Positions 1 through 11,179 of a DNA stretch of 64,000 nucleotides are shown in pieces. A program made the position numbers and the translations under genes. Within the stretch, counting starts at the first letter, position 1; each line of letters begins with the position of its first letter. The notes beneath the pieces are model-generated. The model saw only the letters and a list, made by a program, of their open reading frames with translations, made no database searches and had not been told where the DNA came from. This DNA comes from Protea cynaroides (lineage: Eukaryota; Streptophyta; Magnoliopsida; Proteales; Proteaceae), in the NCBI GenBank assembly GCA_028583415.1, contig CM053267.1, positions 46,789,390-46,853,389 on the forward strand. The letters are read 5' to 3'.

Positions 1-1
1 C

Positions 2-240
2 AACCATGTTCAACGGAGGCTGTTAGATGCTCCGATACGGAGGAGTGATTTGATTCAGATTGAAGGATCTAAAAGATCTAGGGGTAGACCTAAGATGACT
101 CTAGGGGAGATGGTGAGGAAAGACATGCATAACTTAGGTTTTGTTTCAATTATGACATCAAACAGAGTTGATTAGAGGATAAGAAGTCATGTAGCCGACC
201 CCATTTAGTTGGGCTAAGGCTTTGTTGTTGTTGTTGTTGA
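2..240 (+). mobile_element. 3' end of an RTE-type LINE
   Basis: From position 2 the frame reads HVQRRLLDAPIRRSDLI and then RGRPKMTLGEMVRKDM before a stop at 173-175. This is the C-terminal end of reverse transcriptase in plant RTE-clade non-LTR retrotransposons. It is followed by the usual 3' tail (gtagccgacccc, then a TTG repeat at about 222-239). Only the 3' end is inside the window, so the element is either 5'-truncated or continues to the left. Confidence 0.75.
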
Positions 241-799
241 ATGACCATTTAATGAAGTCATAAGTCTAGCATATAGAATGGTTTAAGTTAGTTTATTCAA
301 TAAACATTTTCTAGGAAAATTAAATCTTACTGACCACAGTGGTTAATTTTGGCTTTAGAAGCATGGCTTTGAAGTTTTATTAAGCATGGCAGATCAATTG
401 ATAGATATTAAAGCATTCCAGGAATCACAAGTAAAATTAATCTCTCTTTTATTCACAGGAAATAAAGCACTTTTGCACTTTATTTTCTTTTTATTGACAA
501 ATCAAAATTTATTAACAGGGAATGCAACCTGCAAACCTCTATAATTATATAATTTACAGCCCAACTAAACCAAGCAACTTTGCAAAATATCTCTGCAAAG
601 TACTACAAAGATGCTGCAAATTTTCCTCTTAAAATTCTTACAATATGAAACCTGAAAAACTAAAGGATCTTTTGCAATTGGCATCCACCCATAATGCTGG
701 TTCCAACCAAAGACTGGGCTGTTCCTATCACATCAAATGGTCCAAGAACCAGCCTGTGTGATCACTGATCAGAAGCCATAGTCTTTTAGCCTTTTGGCA
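241..799. other. No gene seen
   Basis: AT-rich sequence between two LINE remnants. No exon, RNA gene or repeat boundary could be supported. It may belong to the long terminal intron of the thioredoxin gene at 20464-22003, because the missing last exon of that gene would have to lie on this side of the copia element. Confidence 0.4.
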
Positions 800-1345
800 G
801 GCATTTCTGCTGGCCTAATCCCACAGGCACCTCTTTAAGGTATCCTTGCCTATTCCATCTTATCCCCAAGTCACTAATTATAGTATTCCTTACGTCTTTC
901 AAAAACCAGCAACAGACCAATAAATGTATCACGATCTCCTCATCTCTGAGACAAAGACGCAAGCTAAGGACATGGTTCAGGAGATATTTGAGGACAACTT
1001 GAAATGTTCAGCAGTATTTGTTTCTGCATTAGCAGCCAAGTTACAGTCTATGATTGGCATTGAAACCTGCTCCAATATCCCATTCATTGGGCATACTATG
1101 TTTAGCAACTACAACCTGTGTCCATATAGGCAGTCACAGATAACTTCCACGGCCACTTCATGAATCGTGAGGAATGCGACATTCAAACACCTCAGATCCT
1201 GGACAAAGGCCTCCTCTATCTTCAGGTCTACATACTTCTTCCCAGCCAACCAAACGGTGCTCAGAAGCATCGGCTCCGCTAATACAGGGAAAATCTCCAC
1301 CAAATAAATTAATTTCCATACTATAAATACCATATACATCTAACT
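800..1345 (-). pseudogene. Decayed L1-type LINE, zf-RVT region
   Basis: Read on the minus strand with several frame changes, this region shows WEEVCRPEDRGGL, then CLNVAFLTIHE, and finally HLLVCCWFLKDVRNTIIS followed by DLGIRW. These match the region after reverse transcriptase in plant L1-like LINEs and its zinc-binding zf-RVT domain (ETxxHLLxxCxF, VWxxI, GIxW pattern). Stops and frameshifts break it throughout. The edges are approximate and no 5' part or poly-A tail was located. Confidence 0.6.
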
Positions 1346-2081
1346 CCCATGCCTTCCCAGTCCATAACTCTCACCAGTGATGTTTTGGGAAAATGAAATC
1401 CAGAAGAAGATCATGGTCAAGTGGAAACTTTAACCAAAAAAAGAAAAAAAAAAGCCTAGACTGAAGAAAATTCATTCGTTTTTGCACACTGCAGCTTGTT
1501 CAATCAAGCTTAGGAGTTTATAAAAATTAACTGCTCAGGTTCTTTTATAATTAAAGAAACTAAAATAAACCTCGTACTTTCAACTTTCAACACATCCACT
1601 TCAAACAAGCTTGATAACAGAAAATGCTTTCAAATTTCGGTAGTAACTTGAAAGTCATCTCCTATATACCATTAGTAATATAGAAAAATGAAGCAAGTAC
1701 AAATTGAAGGAGTGCTTGCTCATCATTTGTATTACCTATTTCTAATACTTAATTTTAGCAGTCTTGAGGGTATATTTTTTCTCCATTCTGTAGCAAACAA
1801 AGGGTGGTCTATAGTGCAAGGTGTTAACCTCCGTGCTCCAGGTCCCACATAAGTATTTTTAAACAAAAAAAAGTTGACCAATGAATAAAGGAGGCAAAAA
1901 GTACATCTAACTAAAAGAACCTTCTAGACACATTAAATATTATGTAACAAGTATTCATTACCCCGAAAATGCATATTCCTAAAAACTAAAACTATCAAGA
2001 CCCTGCCAAGAGCTTGTCCTAATGTCCTATGCCTCTTGAATCCAATATAATGTTTGGAGTAAGATAAATGCAAGTAGAATC
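1346..2081. other. No gene seen
   Basis: AT-rich flank immediately left of the copia element, ending in the target duplication atatc at 2082-2086. I looked here for the missing last exon of the minus-strand thioredoxin gene and did not find it. Confidence 0.4.
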
Positions 2082-2086
2082 ATATC

Positions 2087-2308
2087 TGTTAAGTTTAGTT
2101 TTCCTTTTCTGGACTCTATTAGAGTTTCCTACTTGGGCTCTATTTTTTGAATGTTGACTCCCTTTGTGAGTCTCTTATTTTTCTAATAAATATAGCTTGG
2201 TTTGAGGGGGAGAGATACACATTCTATTCTCCCCCCCCCCCCTCTCTCGGTTTCTCCTCTTCTACGCTTCTCTCTCTCACTACTGTTTTCACACCCTCCA
2301 TTGTTACA
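2087..2308 (+). repeat. 5' LTR of the copia element
   Basis: This 222-bp LTR begins tgttaagtttag and ends ttgttaca. It shares long stretches with the 3' LTR (14890-15120 plus 19803-19873), such as gttgactccctttgtgag and ttgagggggagagatacac. Compared with the 3' LTR it lacks about 45 bases near the start. A run of C at about 2231-2242 replaces a CT-rich stretch. Confidence 0.85.
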
Positions 2309-2320
2309 TATCATCAGAGA
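2309..2320 (+). other. Degenerate primer-binding site
   Basis: Directly after the 5' LTR the sequence reads tatcatcagaga. It resembles tggtatcagagc, the initiator-Met tRNA primer site usual in plant copia elements, with a few changes. Confidence 0.55.
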
Positions 2321-2879
2321 TTAACTGATCATACCACCACACTCTCCTCCGTTCTCCATTACTGTTTTGAGAGTCCTCTAAATTCTCTTCCCTCCTTTCC
2401 TTTTTTCTTTGGTTTTATTTTTGCCTGTCCCCATGGATTACAGAAAAAATTCCAGGTTATGGAAGCCCACCAACAAGGGGATCAATATCCACTTCTTAAG
2501 AAGTCTGCTCACAGCAAGGTCATGATGATGGGAGGTGATTGCAGGCCTTTTTTTTTTTTTTTTTTTTTTCTTTAATGCATGAGCGGATTGAATCTAGTTC
2601 TTATTGTGAACTGGTTCTGCAGTAGCCATAAATTCCTTTTTTTTTTCTTTTTTTTTTTTCGGGTGAATATTTTTTGGATCGAATTTTGTTTCTAGTTCAG
2701 CAGAGCAGATCGTGCTTATCATTGATCAACCAATATTTTTTATCTAGATTTCAGTATCCAATTGCTTTCCTGCAGCAGACTTCCATTTACAGCAGCAGTT
2801 CGACAATTTCTTTTTTCAGTTCCCTTGATTTGATATTCAGTTTCAGATCACTATTTGGTATTCTTCAATATTTTTTCAG

Positions 2880-3165
2880 CAAGATTCAAGCTTCAGGATC
2901 AGATCTATATTCTGATCGATTTCCAGATCCAGATCAAGATTCAACTTCAGAATTAGATTCTGATCTATATTCAGCCCCAGATCGAGATTCAAAATCTGAT
3001 CCAGGGTTCTATTCTGATCCCTATTCAGCATCAAATGAAGATTCAATTCCAGATCCAGATCTGATTTAGAGTCCAACTTATTTTCTGATCCATATTCAGA
3101 ACCTGATCGAGATTCACATTCAGTTCCAAAACAGGTTTCAGATTCAGTTCCAGATCAGCTTCGAT
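2880..3165 (+). repeat. Degenerate GATC/TTC-rich repeat in the copia leader
   Basis: Short words such as cagatccagat, tctgatctatattc and gagattca recur with an irregular spacing of about 55-75 bases (near 2900, 2960, 3011 and 3085). The plus frame reads as a Ser/Asp-rich acidic stretch (PDPDQDS, APDRDSKSDP) up to a stop at 3067-3069. It lies between the LTR and gag, where copia elements normally have an untranslated leader. Confidence 0.55.
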
Positions 3166-3207
3166 TAAATTGACTGGCACATCCAATTATCTCTTCTGAA
3201 GAAGGCT

Positions 3208-3570
3208 GTGACCATTTATATCACTACCTGTGATAAACTGGTTCATTTACAAGATGACCCTCCTGATTCTAAGGCTGCAGCTTATGCTACTTGGGCCCGT
3301 GAGAATGCCACAGTCATGGTATGGCCATTTAATAGCATGGAGCCCTCTGTAGATGCCAATGTCATGTTCCACACCACTGCCAAGGGTGTTTGGCTGGACT
3401 TTCGTGAAAGTTTTTCTAAGGATACAAACTTGTCCTGTGTCTATGATCCATATGAACGTCTCTTTGATTGGAAATAGGGCGATAAATCTATTGCAGAATT
3501 TTATAGTACCCTTAAGGGTATTTTGAAAGAACTAAATGCCTACCAACCTCTCACTATGGACCTCACTACT
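3208..3570 (+). pseudogene. copia gag, N-terminal part
   Basis: The frame reads DPPDSKAAAYATWAREN, then DYERLFDWK-like gag sequence, a stop (tag) at 3475-3477, and continues as DKSIAEFYSTLKGILKELN to TLK at the hAT-1 insertion. The WARENA, W-x-DF and EFYSTLKGI motifs are typical of copia gag (UBN2-type). The reading frame resumes after the second copy of the target duplication at 11172-11179. It is broken by the insertion and by stop codons. Confidence 0.7.
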
Positions 3571-4152
3571 CTGAAGACCATGGTTCAGAGTTTCAGCCAA
3601 AATTTTAGATTTTGGCCGAAACATCTCAGTTTTGACCAAAAACGGTACTAACATGGATGCCGGAACATTTTTTACATAAACTCGGTTCGAAATTTAGGTT
3701 GCGTCCAGAGTTTTGGTCCAAAAGTCATGATTCAACCGAGATTTGACAAAACTGGTTTGAACAAATACAAACCATATCGAATTGGGGATTTTACATCTCA
3801 TTTTCATGATTTCCTTTCTCGATTTCCTTCTCGACCGAGTGGCAGAAGCTGAAACAGGTTAGTTTCCTTCAATATCTCCTTCTACCTTCATTCTTCTTCT
3901 TCGCTTCTTGGTTTCTTCAAATTTGTAATCACAGGAGTGGTAAGATTAGTCTCAGAAACCCAAAGCTGGAGAACTGTTCTACCATCTTACATGGTTTTAA
4001 CGAATCTCTTTTTACTTGACTAATGTTAAGAACTCAGCAAAAGGAAAGGTTGTGATGCGTGCTTTGTATGGGGTAAAGGTTCAGACCATATTTGTCTATA
4101 GCATCTTAGCAGCAGCTTTCTCAGGCTCGCCGAGTCCATTGGTGGATTTGTA

Positions 4153-4749
<597 letters not shown>

Positions 4750-5060
4750 GATTTGCATGTATCTGACAAGTTCTTGTGGACTGAGGCTTTCAACGATCTG
4801 CAAGCTAATGTAAATGGTGTGATCAGGAATCTAATTTCAAACGGAAATCCTACACTATTAAAGGAGCTTGAAGTTGTTGAGTCAAGTGTTGAGAGGTTGT
4901 CTACCATGATTGGTAGTGATGGCAATGGACCTATTGAAGAAGAAGCACTGTGGAATTCTGTTCCGGATTTGAGAAAGAAATTGGAGAAGATTTCGCTAGG
5001 GTTGGATCTTCTTTCAAAGGAAGTGGAAGGCTTCTTTTGGGCCTGCAATGCCATAGGCAC

Positions 5061-6957
5061 AGCCCCTTGGAATTGTAAGTTGCATGATATATTTGGTTCT
5101 TAGTACTACAGTTTGAGTTATAATTGGACTCTGTTTTGAGTTATGTGGTTCGAACTTTTACTTCTTTTAAATACCATAAAGAATGGTAGAGTTTGCTGCG
5201 TCACCTGCCGTTGAGTGCATGATCTTCTCTCTCGTCTCTTCTCCGGTAAGTCTTCCCACTTCCTTTTAGTTCCTTCATCCCTCAACTGCTACTATTATCT
5301 CTGTTTGTTAGCTAGTATTATACAGCTATTTTCAAATTGGTTCCCACTTCCTTAAATCGGAATCTCTTTGATGCTCGATGTTCTGTTTCCCTATACCTTC
5401 GAATTTCTTATTTGTAATTCTATGAAATCAATATTGGTCACTTCTATTCCATCCATGTTCTGCTTCTGTATATTTGATTTAGTTGAATTATCCATTTATT
5501 GTCTTTTTTCCATCAAACAATAGGATTGTTGATCTGCATTTGTTTTTAGTCCTGTTACTGTTGTTTCTGTTATTTGATTTCCCATGCATGTAGACTCTTG
5601 GGTTGTTATTTATTGAGTACCTATGATGGGTTTAAATATACCATGAGGAACTACTATGAAAAGCATTTTAATCTGAGGCACTTAATTTTGCATGTTTTAC
5701 TTTCCCAGTTATTATATTTTTTACCATCAGTTGTTGGTGGCTCAACAACTGAGTGTAATATATATTCAAGGAAGTCAATTGTGTTTCTTATGTGCAAGTG
5801 ACGATTAAAATTGAGTGTTATATATAATAGGAGATCAGAAAACTAATACAATGGAAAAGAACAAGAAAGAGAGCAACAGCCTTTATTCTATGACATAAAG
5901 AAAGCCCTGTACTGAACGAAGAGACAGGCCTGGTGTGTGAACTGAAGTGATAGGTTCATTGGAATTCCTCAGAGATTCGATCTTTAATATAGAAACCTTC
6001 CAGTCTCTCCAAACCCATATGGAGAGGAGTTTGCTCTATGTTGAAACCAATAACATCCTTAAAATTCACTAAGTGAAGATTTCACCGTTTTACATGCTCA
6101 GCTCAACCCCTTTCATACAATAAAACCTGGAAGTCCAATCACCCAAAATACACTTTAACTAAGTAGTGCAAAGGGGCTCTCTTAAGCATAGTTTTACTAA
6201 GATTAAGAGAGCCCCTTTGCACTACTTTACAGACCTCGCATTCCTTAGTTCTATTAACAGTAACACTTGACCAAGAGTTCAGGTTAATCAAAGCCTACTG
6301 TTAAATATCAGTTTTAAATACTGAATTTTTTTGTGCATGGTTATTTTCCTGTCTAGATTCCTAATCAGGACTGTTTTTGCATTACATAGACCTTGTGAAA
6401 GCAGAGGGGATAATGGATGAGCAAATCATCTATGTTGCAGTTTGAGGGTGTCAAAATTCTATGTATGTGGATGATGCTTGCAGAGCATTTATTTTGCAAT
6501 GTATAATTGTATATTACTCTGTAGTTTTCATGAATGGTAGGCCCTCTAATATGTAATGGTCTATTCATTTATCATTGTTCAGTTAGTCTGAGTTTTGATA
6601 TTATCTGACTTCATACAGTTGGATTACTAATTAGGAATTCAGTTAACTTTAACTCAATAACAGTTTTTCTTTTTGTTTTTACATTCACATGGTGATCTTA
6701 GGCAGAACCGTTTGAAGTCATCCTTTGTAAAATTGTTTTTTCATACTTTTGCATGTCCATAATTTCCATCAAACCATACTTTTTTGTCATACTAACCTAC
6801 CCAAACTGTGTAACATAGCGTACAACTAAAGAACCAGAAACATCCAGTAGTTTTAAGAAGTTGATAGTGACTAAGTCCAACAAAGTTGTCATGGTAAATT
6901 CATATGTTTGTAACAAGTAATTTTATTGTTTACTTGTGTTAGGCTATTAGCAGCATA
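5061..6957 (+). other. Non-coding part of hAT-1
   Basis: No exon was recognised between the BPS1-like fragment and the transposase start. By analogy with hAT-2, which has an intron between its leader and the BED exon, part of it may be transposase leader or intron. It contains the perfect hairpin at 6161-6227. Confidence 0.4.
6161..6227. repeat. Perfect 24-bp hairpin with a 19-base loop
   Basis: The arm at 6161-6184 (aagtagtgcaaagggg and on) is the exact reverse complement of 6204-6227. The stem stops abruptly at both ends. It could be the core of a small fold-back element or a source of small RNA. No terminal repeat family or target duplication was identified. Confidence 0.8.
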
Positions 6958-9900
6958 ATGTCTAACTCACAGGATCTGGAGACCTTGCATGGAGGCATGG
7001 TACTCCCCTTGATGCTAACAAGAGAACCTCCCAATGCAACTACTGTAAGAAAAAAATTGAAGGAGGTGGGGCCACTTGCCTGAAGTGGCATCTAGCTGGT
7101 GGGGATGGTAATGTAACTGTATGTCCCAGTGTCCCTATAGAAATTAAAAAGGCCATGCTGAGGTGTTGAAGGGTGGGATATAGAGGAAGACAGATAAGAG
7201 GGCAGCGAGGCAGGAATTTGAAAATGCATGCTTAGAGAGGAGTTTACCTCTACTTAGTGAGGAGGACTATGATCCAGAGGAGCCTAACTTAGATGACCTT
7301 GACTACCAAGATCCAGAGGAAGAGAATGTGAGACAAGCCATGAGGACCAGTAAACAGACATTAGAGATAGATGAGGATAGGAGGAGGCAGATGTTCAAAG
7401 AAGCTAGTTCTAGTGGACATGTTGCAGAGCTACAGGGTCGGGCATAGAGGATGAGGAGAGAGACAGTAGATGTAGATCCCCAGCCACAAATCCCACCACC
7501 ATTTAGGAGATCTTAGAGTGTGAGGCCATATACTTCAGGCTCTGGCTCCGCTCAGGCTCCAGGTCTTCATCGCGGCCCCCACTACCACGCCATGGCCTAG
7601 CAGTAGACATCCTTTCCAGTGATCCTGCACTATTCCCCAGGCAAGAAAAAAGACAAAAAAAATCTCAAGCATTATTGGACTAACTCAAAGGATACAGTTG
7701 GGAATGCTAAGGCTAAGTGGTTTTTTTATAATAATATTCCTGCACATGCTACTACTGATCCATATTACCAGAACATGATAAATGTGGTAAATAAGGCTGG
7801 CCTAAGAGTGAAGGGGCCCACAGCTCATGAGCTCTACAACACATATTTACCACAACACAAGAAGGAATGCAAAGAGTATGAAGAATTTGAAGCCGTTTTG
7901 GGAGACCTATGGAGTTACAATCATGTGTGATGATTAGACAGGACCCACTAGGCAGTCTCTCATCAACTTTATGGTGTCATGTGATGGAAGAACAATTTTC
8001 ATAAAGTCCATGGATGCTTCAAAGCATAGAAAAGATTCAACATATATTTACAGTCTATTGAAGGAGGTGGTTGGAGAAGTGGGGATAGACAATGTGGTCC
8101 AAGTTGTCACAGATAATGGCAACAACTTCAAGAAAGCTGGGGAAAGATTGACGAACAATCACAGGTATAAATTATTTTGAACTCCATGTGCGGGTCATTG
8201 CATAGACCTTATGTCGAAAGATATGGGAAGTATTAGTATTGTCAACGATGTTGTAGAAAGGCAAGACAGGTGAGTATTTTTGTTTACAACCATGGTTATG
8301 CTCTCCAATTATTAAGGACAAAATGTGGGGGGGATTTAGTAAGACCAGGTCTTACTAGGTTTGCCACTAATTACATTGCTCTAAAAAGCTTTGAGACAAA
8401 AAAAGTCCTAAGAATGGTTGATTCAAAAAAAAAAAAACCCACACTACCACATTTATGGGCAACAATGGAACTAATGAAGGCCCAAGTTGTAAATGCCTAC
8501 AAAAGGGGTACTGTAGATTTTATCAAAATCATTGAGAAGCACTAAGAGAAGCAACTCTCACATCCACTACATAACGCTGGTAAGGAAATAGTTATTTATT
8601 TATTTTACATAAATTTTACTTTTTGTAAGTTGTAGATGATTTGTTGAATTTTGAAAATATTAATTTTATTCTCTTTAGCATATTATCTCAATCCCAAGTA
8701 CCAATACAAAGACAATCTTGGGATGAGACAAGAATTGATAGAAACAGTTCAAGATGTGGTGGCAAAGCATAACCCTGATCCACGTATCCGATCCGATGCA
8801 AATCAAGAGGTAAGTGTCTTGTCTATCTTATGATAATATCTAATATTTATTATGGCAAGTTACAAGTTACAACATAATGTTAATACCTGATGCAATGCAT
8901 TTAGATCAAATCTTTCAGAGATGCAACTGGAAGTTTTGGGAGGGAGGCTGCAATTACTGCACGGTCAACAACTGCCCCTGGTGAGTCCAATGGTTCTAAA
9001 ATATTTTTTTATGAATTATATATTAGAATTTTAGGTACAATTCCAATGAAACCATTTTATGTTATCATGCAGCTGAATGGTGGTTCTTATATGGAAGAGA
9101 CTCCCCAAACCTGTGCAAGATAGCAATAAAAGTGCTATCACAGATGTGTTCCGCCTCCCACTGCGAGCGCAATTAGAGCACATTCTCCTTCATACACACA
9201 AAGAAGCGGAACCGTTTGGGTGCTAAACGGCTAGAGAGCCTCGTTTATGTCCACTACAATATGAGATTAAGGGAGGGGAACATTCGTCTCGGCTTAGAAA
9301 AAGATATCACCCATAGTTGTCAAGGCGTCGCCTAGGCTTCCGGGCGGTTTGTACAGGCCTGGGCGACAGGAACAACATTTATCAGGCTATCAGGCAGTAC
9401 TTATTTATGACTAATATCATTTAAGTTTCATTTACTTAAGATATTATTCATAAATAAGCAAATACCCCCCTATTTGAATCCAATAAAAATAGTCTAAAAT
9501 TCAAATTCCAGAAGGAAAAAAAGTCAACCTCCCTGTTCAAGAACAAAAACCATATTTTTGGGTGCGATGGCGATTTTCAACTTTTAAATGCTAGGCTTTT
9601 TTCTAAATATAAAAATTCTATAAATCTTATTATAATAAATCATCACTAAAAACCAAGAGTGCGCCAAAATAATCTTTTGCTTTGATGCCCAAAAAATAAT
9701 TTACATTCAGACGACTTTAAACAGCATTCCCGTATTCCGAACAAGGTTTGACCGGAGTGTAACTCCTTCATTATAATTTGGATTCAAGCATTCTCGGATT
9801 TGTTGGAAAGCTGATTATGCTAGCTTTGCAACGAATTCGAGATTGCTTGAATCCGAACTATATTAAAGGAGTTACGCTCCGATCAAATTCGTTAAAAGTA

Positions 9901-10770
9901 CGCAAATCTTAGTCATAAATAATTGTTTACTTAACTCTAGACATAATCCCAGGTCTTAGTGTACATTACTAAACTTGGGTCCACATCACATATTAATTAA
10001 GTTATGTCTTAAATGTTGATTATTTATGTAGAATGTTGCATATATATAAACATTAATATTTTAGAAATAAAAAAAATGCACTGGGAATGCCTTGGTCGCC
10101 TAGGCAACGCCTAGGCACCCAGGATGGCCCCAAACGCCTTGGATCACCTTGTCGCCTTGACAACTATGATATCACCCCAATCGAATTAAGTGAGATAATA
10201 AGATAGACGAAAAAGGTGGAGGATCCCTTGTATGAGTGGGTAAGGGATCAAGGTGGGCCTTTTTTTAGATGAGCCTGGAGGTCGGCCTAGCAGTCAAATT
10301 GCTTCACAGCTTCCAGTGGATGTTGACGATTTCATGGCATCGGAGGGTAACATTCAATCACAGACACGCAGACAATTTGAAGATGATATTAGTGATGATG
10401 CCATTTGTTCACCTACCCCCACACAGACATAGACACAGAACGTATACAAACAAGTGATGATGATGACAGTGATATTGGTGATGGTGATGCAGGTGGTGAT
10501 AGTGATGCAGGTGGTAGTAGAAGTGCAACATTAAAGGAGATGGAAATGACATGAAGACGCAGCCCGAGCCACAACAAATCCCATCAGATTCACAGGGGAG
10601 AGTAAGTATCCTAGTTCCACACAGGACGAGGACCATGGTGCACGCACTGGTAGAGGATAACTGGTCCCACATTATGACGTGGGATACGCATGTGATGCAA
10701 TCAAAGAACCATTATCGGCAACAGCAATGGTATCAGGGTCGGGGATTAGATGCGCCTAGACACTCGTCTT
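6958..10770 (+). pseudogene. hAT-1 transposase (BED finger, DUF659, hAT C-terminal)
   Basis: The start is MSNSQ at 6958. An intact BED zinc finger follows (CNYCKKKIEGGG, then KWHLAGG and VCP, about 7030-7130). Blocks of the DUF659 transposase core come next at 7619-7930 (TNSKDTVGNAKAKWFFYNN, TYLPQHKKECKEY), 7971-8180 (VVTDNGNNFKKAG) and 8270-8545 (GGDLVRPGLTRFATNYIALK). Exons at about 8680-8812 (YYLNPKYQYKDNLG) and 8905-8980 follow. The last part, 9073-9300, has the hAT dimerisation motif CERN, where the next Trp codon has become a stop. The exon layout equals that of hAT-2. Many stops and frameshifts and a MITE at 9312-10168 make it non-functional. Confidence 0.8.
9312..10168. mobile_element. 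857-bp hAT-type MITE inside the hAT-1 transposase
   Basis: The element starts catagttgtcaaggcg and ends with its reverse complement (cgccttgacaactatg). It is flanked by a perfect 8-bp duplication, atatcacc, at 9304-9311 and 10169-10176. Subterminal gcctaggc motifs occur at both ends. A second, internal inverted repeat lies at about 9747-9893 (ccggagtgtaactcctt against aaggagttacgctccg). It splits the transposase between the residues EKD and ITPIELSEI, exactly where hAT-2 has an uninterrupted frame. Confidence 0.85.
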
Positions 10771-11179
10771 AGATTTGATTCATTTTAATGGACTTCTTTA
10801 TTTTGTGTAATCTAAATATTAAAGTTAGTGTTTTGGAATGTTTTTGAACATTAAAGTTTGTTTCTTCTTTAGTTTTTAATTTACTATCATTTTCAATGTT
10901 TGCGTACGTTATCATGTTATAGTGTCAACATAGAATTATCATTTATAATGTTGTTTTTGTGCAAATGATTCAGTAGATATGTTATAAAGGTAAAAATTGC
11001 ATTACATAATAAAATTAAACTCAAAAAGCATGTTTTATAGCCACCGAAACCACATCCAAAACTATAAAAAAAAAAATTTACCATGTTTCCCCGAAATTTC
11101 GGCCGAAACCACCGAAATGTCGGTTTCTGGCCTGGCCGAAACCAGGCACGAAACCGAAACTACGATCCTTTCTGAAGAC

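Noticed and set aside
2147..2575. 142-codon frame with Pro- and Phe-rich runs
   Set aside because: It covers the copia 5' LTR, a C-run and a T-run, with no family similarity.
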